Assembly: GCA_963576725.1 (NCBI GenBank)
Contig: OY755236.1
Span: 68,914,379-68,978,378, forward strand
DNA: 64,000 nucleotides
Origin: Azorinus chamasolen
Taxonomy: Eukaryota; Mollusca; Bivalvia; Cardiida; Solecurtidae
Direction: 5' to 3'
The translations under genes were made by a program, and so were the position numbers. The notes under the pieces are model-generated. The model saw only the letters and a list, made by a program, of their open reading frames with translations, made no database searches and was not told the DNA's origin. Every line of letters starts with the position of its first letter. Position 1 is the first letter of the stretch. Positions 40,600-52,289 of the stretch are shown piece after piece.

Positions 40600-40920
40600 T
40601 AAGATACAGTGTTCAATAAACCCTGTCCTAAGCGGCCATTCGTTTATTGAACATAGGAGTATTAAAAGTCAGGTGGTTGCTTAACCCATTACCTCATAGG
40701 CTATTTTAGATACAACCTCTTTGAATAAACCTACCGAAAAGGAGCAGTAACTAGAGAAAAGGATTTGTTTTAGAATATTCTAGTTTGAAACCATTGTGAT
40801 AAATAGAGCATTTGCTCCTATAGGAGCAAATGCTCTATTTAACACAATGGTTTCACAAAGTGACTTTTACAGAGTCGTCAAAAGTCGTCAATATGAGGGA
40901 AAGGGTTAATGCTCATATAG
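40600..40920. mobile_element. Family D MITE nested in a family C remnant
   Basis: Family D, 40681-40909, is complete: TTAACCCATTACCTC to GAGGGAAAGGGTTAA, with a perfect core AGCATTTGCTCC|TATAGGAGCAAATGCT. It is bordered by AGGTGGTTGC and TGCTC of family C, so it entered the family C motif GCTTAATGC at TTAA. Confidence 0.85.
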
Positions 40921-41019
40921 AGTGCTTGGATCCTGATGAGACGCCAAATAACTCGACGCCTCATCTGCACCCGAACTGTTTGCAAATGCGAGCTAAGTCC
41001 CTAGTAGCGAAATAAGTGT

Positions 41020-41185
41020 TATTGTTACAATTGTGTGTGAGTACGTGCGTGAGTACGTACGTACATGAGTCTGTTATTGAGTCCCTCTGTGAGTCCGTCC
41101 GTGAGTTCGTCTGTGAGTACGTACGTGAGTCCCTCTGTGAGTCTCTCCGTAGGTCCGTCTGTGAGTCCGTCAATGCGTAGTCCAT
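41020..41185. repeat. GTGAGTCCGTCT-type 12-bp repeats
   Basis: GTGAGTACGTAC, GTGAGTCCCTCT and GTGAGTCCGTCC units. Long open frames here on both strands are repeat artefacts. Confidence 0.9.
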
Positions 41186-41420
41186 TGGTATATATGTTGC
41201 CGGGTTGTAACATACGTCCATTGTTACACCTGTTGCCTGGTTATAACACACATTGCCCACTGTTACACATGTTGCCTGGTTATAACACACAGTGTCCATT
41301 GTTACACATGGTGCCGGGTTGTAACATACGTTGTCAATTGTTACATATGTTGCCCGGTTGTAACATATGTTGTCAAGTGTTAGTTTGTAACATATATTGC
41401 CGCTGTTACAATTGTTGCCT
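41186..41420. repeat. Minisatellite, about 40-bp unit
   Basis: Units of GTTGCCTGGTTATAACACAC plus TGCCCACTGTTACACAT, about five copies. Confidence 0.85.
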
Positions 41421-41429
41421 GTATTCAAT

Positions 41430-41640
41430 TCTAACCCAGACTTCATGACCATCCATGTAGGAAAGAACGGCATCATGAGTTTAGATAGGCATATAAAAAC
41501 AGGAAAGTTGGCCATGGCAGAAATTATAGAACCAGATCTATATTATTCCATCAGCAAACAGAGCAGACCCTGATCGGACGGTGTCTACAACAGTGGTCTA
41601 ATATGAGTATTTTCTGTTTGCAAGTTCGTAAAAATGCATA
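41430..41640. mobile_element. Family A MITE
   Basis: GACCATCCATGTAGGAAAG, then hairpin GCAAACAGAGCAGACCC to TTTTCTGTTTGC (41554-41623). Confidence 0.7.
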
Positions 41641-41647
41641 TTTATGG

Positions 41648-41888
41648 AGCACATGGATACTTTACCCTTCTCCTTCTTTACCCATGCCCTGTTGTACATG
41701 TATAATTATATATCTTCACTGTGTACAAGTATTTCACTGTGCAGTCACTGCTGTGGAGTGCACTGGTTGCACAATCAACTTGTAAATAGTGCAGACACAG
41801 ATGATACAGCTCATGCAGGAGCTGTCTCATCTGGGTCTTCACTATTTACAGGCAGGTATATTGACGTGAATAGCAAGCGAAGGGCTAA
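41648..41888 (-). mobile_element. Family H element
   Basis: Inverted copy of 59746-59995. It contains the hairpin GTAAATAGTGCAGACAC...CAGCTCATGCAGGAGCTG...CACTATTTAC and ends GCAAGCGAAGGGCTAA. Confidence 0.85.
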
Positions 41889-41889
41889 A

Positions 41890-42180
41890 CATTGACCAAT
41901 CCTCAAAAGTTCAGAGGAAACAAAAAACTCAGTCAGATCCAAACTATTTTCAAATACCAGTCAAGTGACTGATTCCCCGTGTTCATTAAGACGAAGGAGT
42001 ATGCCAATATAGTTCCAAAGTTTGACTTATTCTGGTATTGATTGTTGGGACAGGAGAATGACAGACGCGTGGTTCTTTCAGGAGAGGTTTGAAATATAAA
42101 TGTGATGAACGTCATCTATACCGTGTTGCTTGACAGTAAAAACCATTTGTTCTAAGACCCCCATTAAACACGCTTTAAAT
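41890..42180. other. No gene seen
   Basis: Unassigned DNA. Confidence 0.4.
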
Positions 42181-42845
42181 ATTTTAAGAGACCCCTTTTA
42201 ACGACTTTACAAACAGAGTAGATCCCGATCAGACGGCACCTAGCGGAGCTGTCTGATCAGAGTGTGCACAGGTTGCTTATGAAATAATACGGATTTAATT
42301 CTACAATTTCTGATATGGTCAAAAAATGTGATTGCTCATTATGCCATTATAAAATTCAGTTAACTAAGCCTTTACCTTATAAATACGCCTTTCTACGCAT
42401 TTGCAAACAGAGTAGATCCAGATCAGACGGCTCCTGCCCTGTTTGCTTATGATATACTATACATGTAGCTATGATTCTACTGTTTCTGTCATGGCCAAAA
42501 ATGCTTTGTTGATGGGCTATGATAACAATCAAACTAATTAATATTCATTATGCCATTTTTTACATGAATATTCATGGAGTAAAAGGTTAACATTCGTTAA
42601 GTCATTATTTCCTTCATGAATATCCATGAGGTAAAGCGCTAAATGAAATATTAAAATGATTGACCGAGGTATGAACATGTTAACTTGTTCCAGGCGTCAG
42701 GCTAGTTGTTGACTAGTTCCTGGTGTCAGATCTTAATGATTTCATACGCAAATGCAGCAGACCCTTATCAAATGGCTCCAACAGTATCTACTCTGTTTGC
42801 AAATATGTTAAAACGCGTCACGGTCTCTATCAGGGAAAGCATTAA
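42181..42845. mobile_element. Three family A MITE remnants
   Basis: Hairpins at about 42210-42274, 42403-42446 and 42750-42802, with shared CATGAATATTCATGGAGTAAA flanks. Confidence 0.7.
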
Positions 42846-42857
42846 TGACACTGTTAA

Positions 42858-43102
42858 TTAACCCTTTCACCGCCGCAGTCGCATAAATGCACCACGACAA
42901 ATAGTGCAGCCCCAGATCAGACGCCGCCTTTTCAAGGCGGCGTCTGATCAGGGACTTCACTATTTGTATCAATCTCTATTTCTATATATGTGCTTTATTT
43001 CTTTGAAATTTGCATTATTTATCTCATTTCCTTATTTTAATGAATGATTTAACAAACTGGGATTGCAGACGACAATTAGAAATTTGGCGCCGAAAGGGTT
43101 AA
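42858..43102 (+). mobile_element. Family G element
   Basis: TTAACCCTTTCACCGCC to GGCGCCGAAAGGGTTAA. Hairpin ACAAATAGTGCAGCCCC...GACGCCGCCTTTTCAAGGCGGCGTC. The copy at 57252-57497 is in the opposite orientation. Confidence 0.88.
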
Positions 43103-43214
43103 TATGCATAACTGCAAATAAAAAAATAACGCTTTCAACACTATGCATCTGTCAGTCTGTGAGGACCTTAGCAGTTTTGATCCAGATAAGACAAGAGGTC
43201 TAGATAGGCTGTGT

Positions 43215-43735
43215 AAAATTAAGCATTTTCAATAGTAGCTCCTTTATTTCTCCACGTATCCTTATACCTTGAGCACGCATCTCTTCGAGACAATTCTAAA
43301 GAGTGGTCACAGTATAGGGTTTACTAGAGAAATGACGAGGCTAGTATTTGGGTACGCACTGAAGACGCCTCGTATAACTCGGTGTCTAATCAAGGTCTAT
43401 ATTGTTTGTCACTCCGGTGTTGTTATGCCGTGGTGTTTGGGTTTTTTTAAATGGAGGAACAGTGTATTTTATGAATTATACTAGACCAGCAACTTTCACG
43501 GATGAAAGTTACTTGTTGACAGTGTAAAAAGAATAAACACGCTTTCTTTTAGGGTAAGAGAAAGTATAGACAAGGGGACACATATTATCATTTCCCAGGT
43601 ATGTTCGTCTCGACACACGGATCTTGTTGTTGGCTATTAAACTTGTCTCGCTGCATTCTTTCAGTGAGTTTAAGTATTGGGTGTGTTTAAGACAGTTTTT
43701 AAACACCCTCTCGTAAGACACGGTTAAATTTTTCC
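43215..43735. repeat. Family E remnant, then unassigned DNA
   Basis: 43280-43325 is one arm of family E (ACAATTCTAAAGAGTGGTCAC). 43410-43735 shows no gene. Confidence 0.5.
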
Positions 43736-43965
43736 TTCATATTAACACCTTTTAACACATAGAGTAGACCCAGGCCAGACGGCTGTCGTCTGATCAGGAT
43801 CTGCACTGTTTGCTTATGGAATTATACACTCGTAAGTGTGGTTTTATAGTTTCTGCCAAGGTACAGAAATGCTGTATTTTTTCATGTACCATTATAAAAA
43901 AATCAGGTAATAAACATTCATGTTGTCATTATTTCTTACATGATTGAACAGGGAAATGGTTAAGT
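43736..43965. mobile_element. Family A MITE
   Basis: Hairpin AACACATAGAGTAGACCC...CTGCACTGTTTGC, shortened centre. Confidence 0.7.
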
Positions 43966-44132
43966 TGAAACTAGTCTATCATTGTAACGGGTTAAGCCTG
44001 TCCAAAGCTTCAACTGGAAGGAAGTCTAACTGCGGGTCATTTAGACACGTGGTAGCCAAACGCAACACGAACATCTTCTAAAGCCCCTCTGTGTATCACT
44101 GTCGATTGGCATCAATCAGCCCTTATCGACAT

Positions 44133-44386
44133 TTAACCCTTTCCCTGTTGAATATTCATGTATTAAATAATGAGTATTTATTAGCTGAATTATTTTAATG
44201 GTATATGTACAGAGGCTGTCTTTTGTATTGATGGAAAGTGTAGAGTCAGATATATTATAAGTTCATAAGCAAACAGAGCAGACCCTGATCAGACGGCTCC
44301 TATACAGGAACCATCTTATCTGGATCTGCCCTGTTTGCAAATACATTAAAAGCGTTTATATGAGGGAAAATCCGGAAAATGGTTAA
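44133..44386. mobile_element. Family A MITE, near intact
   Basis: TTAACCCTTTCCCTG...TATTCATG to TGGTTAA. Hairpin 44269-44338, GCAAACAGAGCAGACCC to GATCTGCCCTGTTTGC. Confidence 0.85.
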
Positions 44387-44429
44387 CCCTGACCCCTGAC
44401 CTTTATTCACAATAAAAAGTTGAACTCTC

Positions 44430-44960
44430 TATTACATGTAAAACCCCGCTAATGCGACCACTTAAAAGAGGTATAATTTTGGGTGCTAGATGCAGGTGGT
44501 AGCTTAATGCTAGAGGAGCTTTCTGCATTACTTTTGTCCTGCCTTAAGCAACCACCTACTTATTAAGACAGGTATGTTTATTCATTAAGTGGTCGCAATC
44601 TAGGGGTTCTATTGTATATTTAATTGAATGCGATATTCAGAAACAAAGACATGTAACACAATTTTAGTATAAAATGTAACTATATGTCAATTTCTTATTC
44701 CTTTATCTCATTAACCCTTTACCAAATAGCCTGTTTTCTAGTTTTCAAGGCATATGACCACTTCAAGCAGGTTGAAAGTAAAGCAGAATGCGCCTTAAGG
44801 CGCATTCTGCTTTACTTTCAGCCTGCTTTAAGCTACCACCTACTAGGATATAGAAAATATTTATTATGCAATATGTTCATGACTGTATGAATTTGAACTA
44901 TTTTCTTCAGCGGAGGAATAAATCAAACACGCTAAAAGCCGCTTCTATCAGGTAAAGGGT
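44430..44960. mobile_element. Family C MITE and a family A element carrying a family C-type hairpin
   Basis: Family C at 44437-44615. At 44711, TTAACCCTTTACC opens family A, but its centre is CAGGTTGAAAGTAAAGCAG with AATGCGCC|TTAAGGCGCATT (44764-44829) followed by family C words (GCTACCACCTA). The end is CAGGTAAAGGGTTAA. Confidence 0.75.
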
Positions 44961-45224
44961 TAATATTCAAATACAGAATATTGGACCATATGAATATTAC
45001 TTACCTGAGTGTTAGGCATATGAACAAGGGAGAGTTGGGTCTGAAAGAAACCAGTTAATCCATCTATATAACTCCATAAGCAAAACGGAGCAGACCCATA
45101 TTAGAAGTCTCCTGGTTGCTTATGATATTATAAAGATTCTATCCCGGCCACAATATCTTGTATTCATAATTATGCCATTATAAATGTTCGGTTAATAAGT
45201 ATTCATGGTGACATTATTCCTTAA

Positions 45225-45816
45225 CCCTTTACTCCATATTCGTGTAAGAAATAATATATATATATGAATAAAAAAAATCAATTATCTAAATGTATAAAGG
45301 CGTATTAACAGGAAAAAAGTTTGGCCATTGCAGAAACTGTAAACCATATGATTCCATAAGCAAACAGAGCAGACACTGATCGGAAGGCTCTTGTAGGAGA
45401 CATCTGCCCTGGTCTTATTCTACTCTGTTTGCAAATGCGTAAAAATGTATATTTATGGTATAAATGATTAAATGAATAGTCATCAGGTAAATGGTCACAC
45501 ATATGTTGTTTATGGTTTGTGTCCGAAGACGTTGTGTCGGGAGTTGTGGTGTCATGTCTTGATTTAACCCTTTCTTCATATAGACGTGTTTTACGCATTT
45601 GCAAATACAGTAGACCTAGGTCAGACGGTTTCTAAAGGAGCCGTCTGTTCAGGGTCTGCTCTGTTTGCTTTTGATATGATATAGATCTGATTCTACAGCT
45701 TTTGTCAAAGCAAAGAATTTCTTTGAAAAGCTTACATTATAAAACTTCAGGCTATAAATATTCTTGATGTCTTTATTTCTTGCATTAAGCCTAATATTTA
45801 ACAGGGAAAGGGTTAC
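45225..45816. mobile_element. Two family A MITEs in opposite orientation
   Basis: 45231-45475 (TTAACCCTTTACTCC...; hairpin from 45359) and 45564-45816 (TTAACCCTTTCTTC... to GGGAAAGGGTTA; hairpin 45600-45668). Confidence 0.8.
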
Positions 45817-46045
45817 TCCGAGTATGGCAACATGATATGAGACCAACCCCATCATCTTTCAAGACATGTATACATACAGGCCTTTTTTGGTGCAATGACG
45901 TCACACGTATAAAGACTACATGTAGATCTACATAATACTTTTTGTCACCCTATAAGTAACAGTGATTAATATTTAATACCGATACTGTGTAAAGGGGTCA
46001 TGACATATTGAACATTATGTTTGTGTTAATGCAATAACTTTTTTT

Positions 46046-46462
46046 TAACTCTTTCGCTGCCAACGTCGCATCCGTGATTACCTATGCAAACAGTTTTGAT
46101 CAAGATGAGACTGTTTAATTTGTAACTCAACTGTGACTATGTTTTTGAAACAAAAATGAAGAAATAAAAAAAAATGAATATTGTCGCAGACGACAGTTAC
46201 CAGGCTACAAAGGGTCATGGCATATTGGACATTAATATGTTTGTGTTAATGTAATAACTTGTTTAACGTTTTGTCACGTTTTGTCTGCAAAATATATCGT
46301 CTGCTTTAATCATGATTTTTGTATTTTTGCTCACTGTTTCAAAATCATAATGATAGTATCAAACAGTTAGGATTCTGGAGAGACGAGTTACTCAGCGTCT
46401 CGTCTGGATCCAAACTGTTTGCATAGGTAATCACAGTTTCGCCAATGGCAGTAAAAGAGTTA
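46046..46462. mobile_element. Two family B MITEs
   Basis: 46046-46216 lacks half its core. 46265-46462 keeps GAGACGAGTTACTCAGCGTCTC and ends AATGGCAGTAAAAGAGTTA. Confidence 0.75.
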
Positions 46463-47249
46463 TCGAGACAAAAGGTGATAATAAGGTAGCAATAATCAAC
46501 AAGTATCTAAAGTCTTCTCTGCTAGAATTTCGGTTAAGAGGGGCTTTACTGTATCGCGGTTTTCGTTGCCAATGGCAACTATGTGATCACCTTTGGAAAC
46601 AGTTTGGAGTCAGATGACACGCCAAATAAATCGTCATTTAGTATAGACATATTAATAGATCTACTCATTTTCTGTAACTCAAAATGGAAGAAAATTCAAA
46701 AAATAAAATCTGAAGCAGACGACAAATTTTGCGACAGCAATAGAGTTAGCTTAAACATATTGTATTGCCAATATGTTCAACATAGTCATCATACATAACA
46801 AAACGAAATGAATGACATTTACAAACATATCAACAAAAGGGTTGGGCCTCAAGTTCTAGCAACATTTATTACGACCCTTTCTTTCAATAGAGTTAACCAA
46901 ATAAGATGCGTAAATTTAAACATTTTCAAGAATAGCTCCTTTATTTCTCCATCAAACCCTATACTGTAATCACGTGACGGAGAAATGACGAGTACGCACC
47001 TTTATCTGTAGCTCTGGTTAACGAGTACAGGTAGCCTCGTATAAGGAAGCCTTTTTATTACATTAATTATTACCATCACTGCCATTAACATTGTTTTATC
47101 ACATTAACAGCATTGATTAAGTCAAAGTTTTGTCATATGATTCACTTGTTATAGTACATAAACTGAAACAGAAGCAAACAGTTTGGACCTCACGATCTTG
47201 CAAAATAACATTCGACATTTCCTTTCAATGACTCTCAAAATTGGCTTAT
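46463..47249. repeat. Family B and E remnants, no gene
   Basis: 46595-46750 is a decayed family B; 46930-47000 contains one family E arm. Confidence 0.5.
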
Positions 47250-47770
47250 TTAAAAAAAGCAGTATTGTTTTTATCGAATCCTGATAATGGATGCAAACTG
47301 ATTGGTACGATTATCTAGGAGAAACTGGCATAGACATATATAAAATAATGAGATGATGATTATGTCTGGGAATGATAAAAAGCTTGGAATTTGTGTGGGG
47401 ATAGGTGGGGATAGGGTCTGCCACTTTGCTTTTGTCAGTAGTTGCAATATTTTACAATTGTCTATATTCAATACTCTTGTAACCTTGGTTCCAGTAGTAC
47501 TAATTGTATCAGTATATGCATGTATACATGAAGCGTTGTCATCCCAGTCTGCATTCCCTGCAGGTATAAATATTAAATTTCCAATATTACGTGAAATGTA
47601 AAGTTGTTTCCCGCTATGTATGGCGACCAAAGGGATGACCTCAGTGTGTGTGTGTTTTTCCTGATAAGGACTTGAATCCTTTTTACGCTTACGCAAATTG
47701 TTTTCTGCTTCATAGATTTAAAATCTAGCTGCGAGGAAATAGATCGGATGACATGTTTGTCCAACTGTTC
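47250..47770. other. Unassigned stretch with long open frames on both strands
   Basis: A minus-strand frame (141 codons, 47271-47696) overlaps a plus-strand frame (82 codons). Neither resembles a family I know and neither has convincing splice sites, so I do not call a gene. Confidence 0.3.
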
Positions 47771-48635
47771 GGATTCAGATGAGAATCTATTTCTGAATCC
47801 GTTTTTAGTTTCTGACTGTCTCTTTGTGCTAATGTTTCCGATTTCATCTGTAACATTTTAATGGTTGCAACAGGGTTGCTAAGGAAACTGAAGTATCGTG
47901 AAGTGTTACAAGTGGGTTATTATTAACAATTACTGAAAAACATGTGGTTGGTTTTTCCATGAACGCACCCTCCTATGTCCACCGTTTCTTGGCAAAGGTG
48001 TGTGTTTTTTCTTGAAAAGTCAATACCTGGCATACCCAAGCAATATTTAAAACAGAATTATTTTTGTTTGGTTACAGATTGGAAAGTATCCTTTACAGAG
48101 CAACATATAAACGTGGGTAGATCTACTAAAATACTAAAATCGCCATTTCTCCACCAAACCATTGGTAACGCTTTTTTCTTCTTGAAAAAAAATCAAAATC
48201 TGGCATAAACCAGGTTTAAGTCCCCCAGTAGCTTATTTTGGTTACTGGCCGTTCCAAGGCGGCACTCCTACTTTCAGCCTATGGTCAATTTTGTTGTTTA
48301 ATATGCTTAATGTTTAATGTTTTTCGTCTTGGTATGCGTCCTGTTATGTTTTGTCTTGTGGCTTTACCGTTTCTTGTTTGATGGTGTTTGGTGCGGTGTC
48401 ATTTCGTGTGTGGCTCTCCCTGTTTGACTATTTTTCCATTTATACCCAAACAATATTTAAAACAGAATTATTCTTCTTTGGTCAGATTTAAAAACGTGGT
48501 TTACCTTTTACAGAGCAACTGATAAACGTGCGTACTCAAATACAAAAACCCTCGACGAGACAATTCTTAAGAGTGGTCACAACATAGGGTTTGGTGAAGA
48601 AAAAGGGAGTTAATACACGTATTTTATCTGCACCT
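47771..48635. repeat. No gene seen; family E remnants
   Basis: 48120-48170 and 48540-48605 contain family E words (TTTCTCCACCAAACC, GACAATTCTTAAGAGTGGTC). ATACCCAAGCAATATTTAAAACAGAATTATT recurs imperfectly about 410 bp apart (48031 and 48444). Confidence 0.5.
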
Positions 48636-48639
48636 CTGT

Positions 48640-49015
48640 CTTTTACCTGATCGAGACGCTTTTGCATAGAGGCGGACGTCTGGTCAGGGTGTGGTCTGTT
48701 TGCTTATGGGATCATTTGGTTTGATTCTAGAACTGGCATACACTAAAACATCTACATTTTTACATAAATATGAGCATGAACGTAGCATTGACGCAAATAT
48801 ATTATATTAGAAATAATACGGATATTTATTTGTTTTTTTGTTTTTTTATAAAGGCATATGAAGAACTGTTGTTTTACATTAGCAGAAAACTGTAGGACCA
48901 GATCTATATAACTTCATAAGCAAACGGAGCTGAGTAGAGGGTTTCTCTATTATCACTCTGATCTGGGTCTCCTCTATTCGCAAATGCCAGTGTAATCGTT
49001 TCACGCATCCAAGCA
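48640..49015. mobile_element. Family A remnants
   Basis: Half hairpins at about 48660-48715 and 48918-48985. Confidence 0.6.
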
Positions 49016-49850
49016 GGTAAAACACATGGTAGTTTAACGCATTACCTCATACCTGAGAATGAACTCCGACTAAGACGTTTTATAACCTCGTAACTGGTCC
49101 TTTAAATATGAAAACCCCAAGACTGTACATGTGTAACTGGTCTCCACAAAACTAGTTTCATTTGTTAACCGTTTAGCTGCTGACGTGCCGATTCAAGAAC
49201 AATACTATGATGTCCCCAGTTCATGGCATCGCAAGTTTGAACGGCATCAAAACTGTAAGCCTTTGTAAACATACCATCATGTTTAAGTGGGGGAATGGTG
49301 TGCATTTTCTACTGTTAGCAGACTACTTAGAACTATAAGCCAAACCATTTATTTGTAGTGTCTGCAAAACTGTGAACAAACTTTGGGAACCATCTGATGG
49401 GGATCTGTAGTGCCCTATGTTTTGGTTATCAAGCCGTCTTGCAAATGCGTGTTTTCACACAAATGTTATCAAAATAAAACAAATTCCTAAAATTCGACAA
49501 CAACCAATTAGCAAAAAAGGCTCATTAGGAGCAGTGGTCTTAAAGGCAGACATTCAAAATAACTTACATTCACAAAGCACATACTATTACCACAACGTAT
49601 TCTCTTATAAAATGTAAGGCTTTATAACCGAGGTCCAGTTAGAATGCGTAAATTAAAACATTTTCAAGAATACCTCCTTTATTTCTCTACCAAAGTGTAC
49701 CCTCTGTTATGATCACTCTTTAGAATCGTGTGGAAGAATAAGCACCTTTATCTGTTACTGTAGACAATGCTATACATATCAATGTCTGGCTCTTTAACTT
49801 GTGTCTTGGCCATACATTCAAGGTCGAGAAAATCTGACAGGAAACTCGTA
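49016..49850. other. No gene seen
   Basis: 49660-49735 has a family E fragment. The rest is unassigned. Confidence 0.4.
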
Positions 49851-50098
49851 ACCAACCCTTTCTTTCATACAAACACTTTCTCACGCCTTTGCAAACAGAG
49901 TGGACCTGATCAGACTGTTTCTGTAAGAGCCGTCTGATCAGGGTCTTTTCTGATAATGATTGCTTATGAATTATAATATATCTGCTTCTTCATTTCTACC
50001 AATTCCAATATATGTGTGTGCATATGTCATTGTAAAAATTCAGTGAATACATATTCATGATGTCATTATTTCTAGCATGAATATTCAACAAGGGTTAA
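49851..50098. mobile_element. Family A MITE
   Basis: Hairpin GCAAACAGAGTGGACC... to AGGGTCTTTTCTG (49889-49950). The end ATATTCAACAAGGGTTAA. Confidence 0.75.
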
Positions 50099-50125
50099 AT
50101 ACATTGGTCATGGGCTAGTTTCGCA

Positions 50126-50410
50126 CTATATTTTCTCGCCCTTGAAATTATGACCGAGACAATATCTGAGATTTTGTACGATAAAGCATTTACTATATTT
50201 GGTCGTCCAGCAAAGAGCAATAATAACAGTAACCGTAAATCCCAAAGTGCATGGTTTAATCGTGAAATTGAAGGCGAACAGATCTCTACTCTGAAGTGAA
50301 CTTAATGTGATTGTCAATGTCGATGATTAGAGAACTCCTCTATGTGGTACTCATAGAGTTTAGTATCATCCACATATCTGAACCTGAGGGTGGGCTCCAC
50401 GGGACACTAG
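50126..50410 (-). pseudogene. Decayed reverse transcriptase fragment of a Penelope-like element
   Basis: On the minus strand, 50400-50314 encodes LRFRYVDDTKLYEYHIEEFS, with YVDD being the RT catalytic motif in the form RYVDDT typical of Penelope-like elements. After a one-base frame change it continues IDNHIKFTSE, and a further frame encodes LFAFNFTIKP and TLGFTVTV, matching the expected order after the catalytic motif. At least two frameshifts and a stop break it, so it is inactive. The call is from motif order as I recall the family; the rest of the element (GIY-YIG domain) is not seen. Confidence 0.62.
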
Positions 50411-51901
50411 TGTCACTTGAGGACTCAAAGTCATGTGACACCCACTGACCACATCTCAGTGTATCGACGAAGACTTTGCGATAAAGCCGAAATATCCAGG
50501 TAAATAATCAATTGCTCTTAGTTAATGGATTCTTTACTCAACAAATCTCTTAGATACACGTGGATTTGCTTATTTGTGGAATTACAGAGAAATCTAAACA
50601 TTGCAACTGAATGAAGTTATCTGAAGAGTGTATGATGGTTATATACAACACTGGCATGCAGATATAAGTGCACATAACAAATAATAAACGTATGGATTAT
50701 TTAAACAAATCTTTGGAGCAGAAAAATACCAAAGTATACTTATCAATACCAAACATAGAACTGTTTTGACAATATTCAGACGTTCCACACACAAGCTTGC
50801 AATGGAAGAGGGTAGATTTTGTAATATAGAATGAAATAATCGAAAATGTACTTTTTGTAACCTGGACGTCGTCGAAAAACGAGTTTCACTTTTACTCGTT
50901 TGCCCTTGCTATAGAGTACTTAGAAAGCAAATATTGCCACAGTACTACTATTCTTGGCCAAATATAAAAAACTGATGCAGTCATAAAGTACTAGTTTTAT
51001 TAAAAAGAACAGCTACATGTATAAGAAAAAATATGATCACACATATTTTTAGTGTTAATAGTATGATTATGATTATTATAAATCTAAAATTTCAATGTCT
51101 GCGTTTAAATTACAGACATTAACTGATAGCGTATTTCACAAATGAACATATGTTGCTAACCCATGACAAATCTCCATGTTAACCTCAGCCAAACAGGCAA
51201 CATCATTAAAGAGTGATAAGATAAGACCCTTTGTCAATACAACAACCTCGCTGTCCTGAAATGCTTCGATTTGCGTCGAGAAAATCTCAACCCATTGATT
51301 TCATCTCCTAACGTTTGAATTGTTTGCTCTCAATAATAGTGTCCTTTTCTGACATTGACCTGTTTATTGCATTGTTTTCAGCATTGTGGTACAGGTGTTA
51401 TATGTATATCTTAGCTGCACTTCGAGAAAAGGCGACACGCATTGGAGGCTTTGTAAACTGTATAGATCAAGATTAATCGATGTTTCAATTCGAATGTGTT
51501 GTTATTTCTTTTTATCATGCAACGTCACCAAATACAGTCACTTCCTACTAGCATAATATTTTCCACGTCGACGCTGTATTTTGTGAGGTATAGTGCATGT
51601 GTACTGACCCGACTGGAATGCAAGTTTGGTTCAGCCAATAGGAGGAAAACAGAAGGACGAAAAAGGCATAATTAAACATAAACATCAGATTAACACATTT
51701 GCTCACCTTTGTCTCAACTGTTTGTCCATATAAAATGATTAAATCAAGTTTGTTTATGTTGTAAATGTCGATGACGTCACTGCATGCCAACATGACGTCA
51801 CATAATTCGTACTTGCATGTATTTTCATTCAGGGGACGAAACCGCTTTAGCAATCTTTCTTTTTCTTCATTTTCTCCATTTTTCTTGGAGTTGCATGATA
51901 A
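50411..51901. other. No gene seen
   Basis: 50411-50510 may be more of the Penelope-like fragment. The remainder contains none of the repeat families and no exon that I can support. Confidence 0.4.
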
Positions 51902-52050
51902 AAGAATTACTATGCTAGTAGTTTGGAAGTTCAGCTGTATTTTGGCTCGTCAGAAAAGTAGTTAAATGCTCGCCAAGGCTCGCATTTAACAACTTTTCTA
52001 ACTCACCAAAATACAGCTGAACTTCCAAACTACTAGCATAGTAATTCTTA
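51902..52050. repeat. 150-bp near-perfect palindrome
   Basis: AAGAATTACTATGCTAGTAG...AGCTGTATTTTGG pairs with CCAAAATACAGCT...CTACTAGCATAGTAATTCTT. The first 45 bp of each arm are perfect, the inner part has a few mismatches, and the loop is near CGCCAAGGC. Its sequence is unrelated to families A-H. Confidence 0.92.
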
Positions 52051-52276
52051 TAACCGTCCCCGCTACTGACGCCTTTCGACGCCTCTATAAATGTCACTTT
52101 TTGAAACCATTATAATAAATAGAGCCTTTGCTCCCATGGAGAAAAGGCTCTATTTATCACAACGGTTTAAAACCTACAGCATTCTAAAAAATGTCTTCTC
52201 TCGAGTAAATGCTCATTTTGGGTAGATTTATTAAAAAATACCGGGTCTAAAAAAGTGTATGAGGGAATGGGTTATC
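52051..52276. mobile_element. Family D MITE
   Basis: Core GAAACCATTATAATAAATAG and AGCCTTTGCTCCCATGGAG. The end GTGTATGAGGGAATGGGTTA. Confidence 0.8.
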
Positions 52277-52289
52277 CCGTTCCCTGACA

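Noticed and set aside
41025..41515. Long open frames on both strands (184 and 127 codons)
   Set aside because: Produced by 12-bp and 40-bp tandem repeats; the composition is that of the repeat.
47271..47696. 141-codon minus-strand frame as a gene
   Set aside because: No recognisable domain, low-complexity tail, an overlapping frame on the other strand and no splice sites; kept only as an unassigned stretch.
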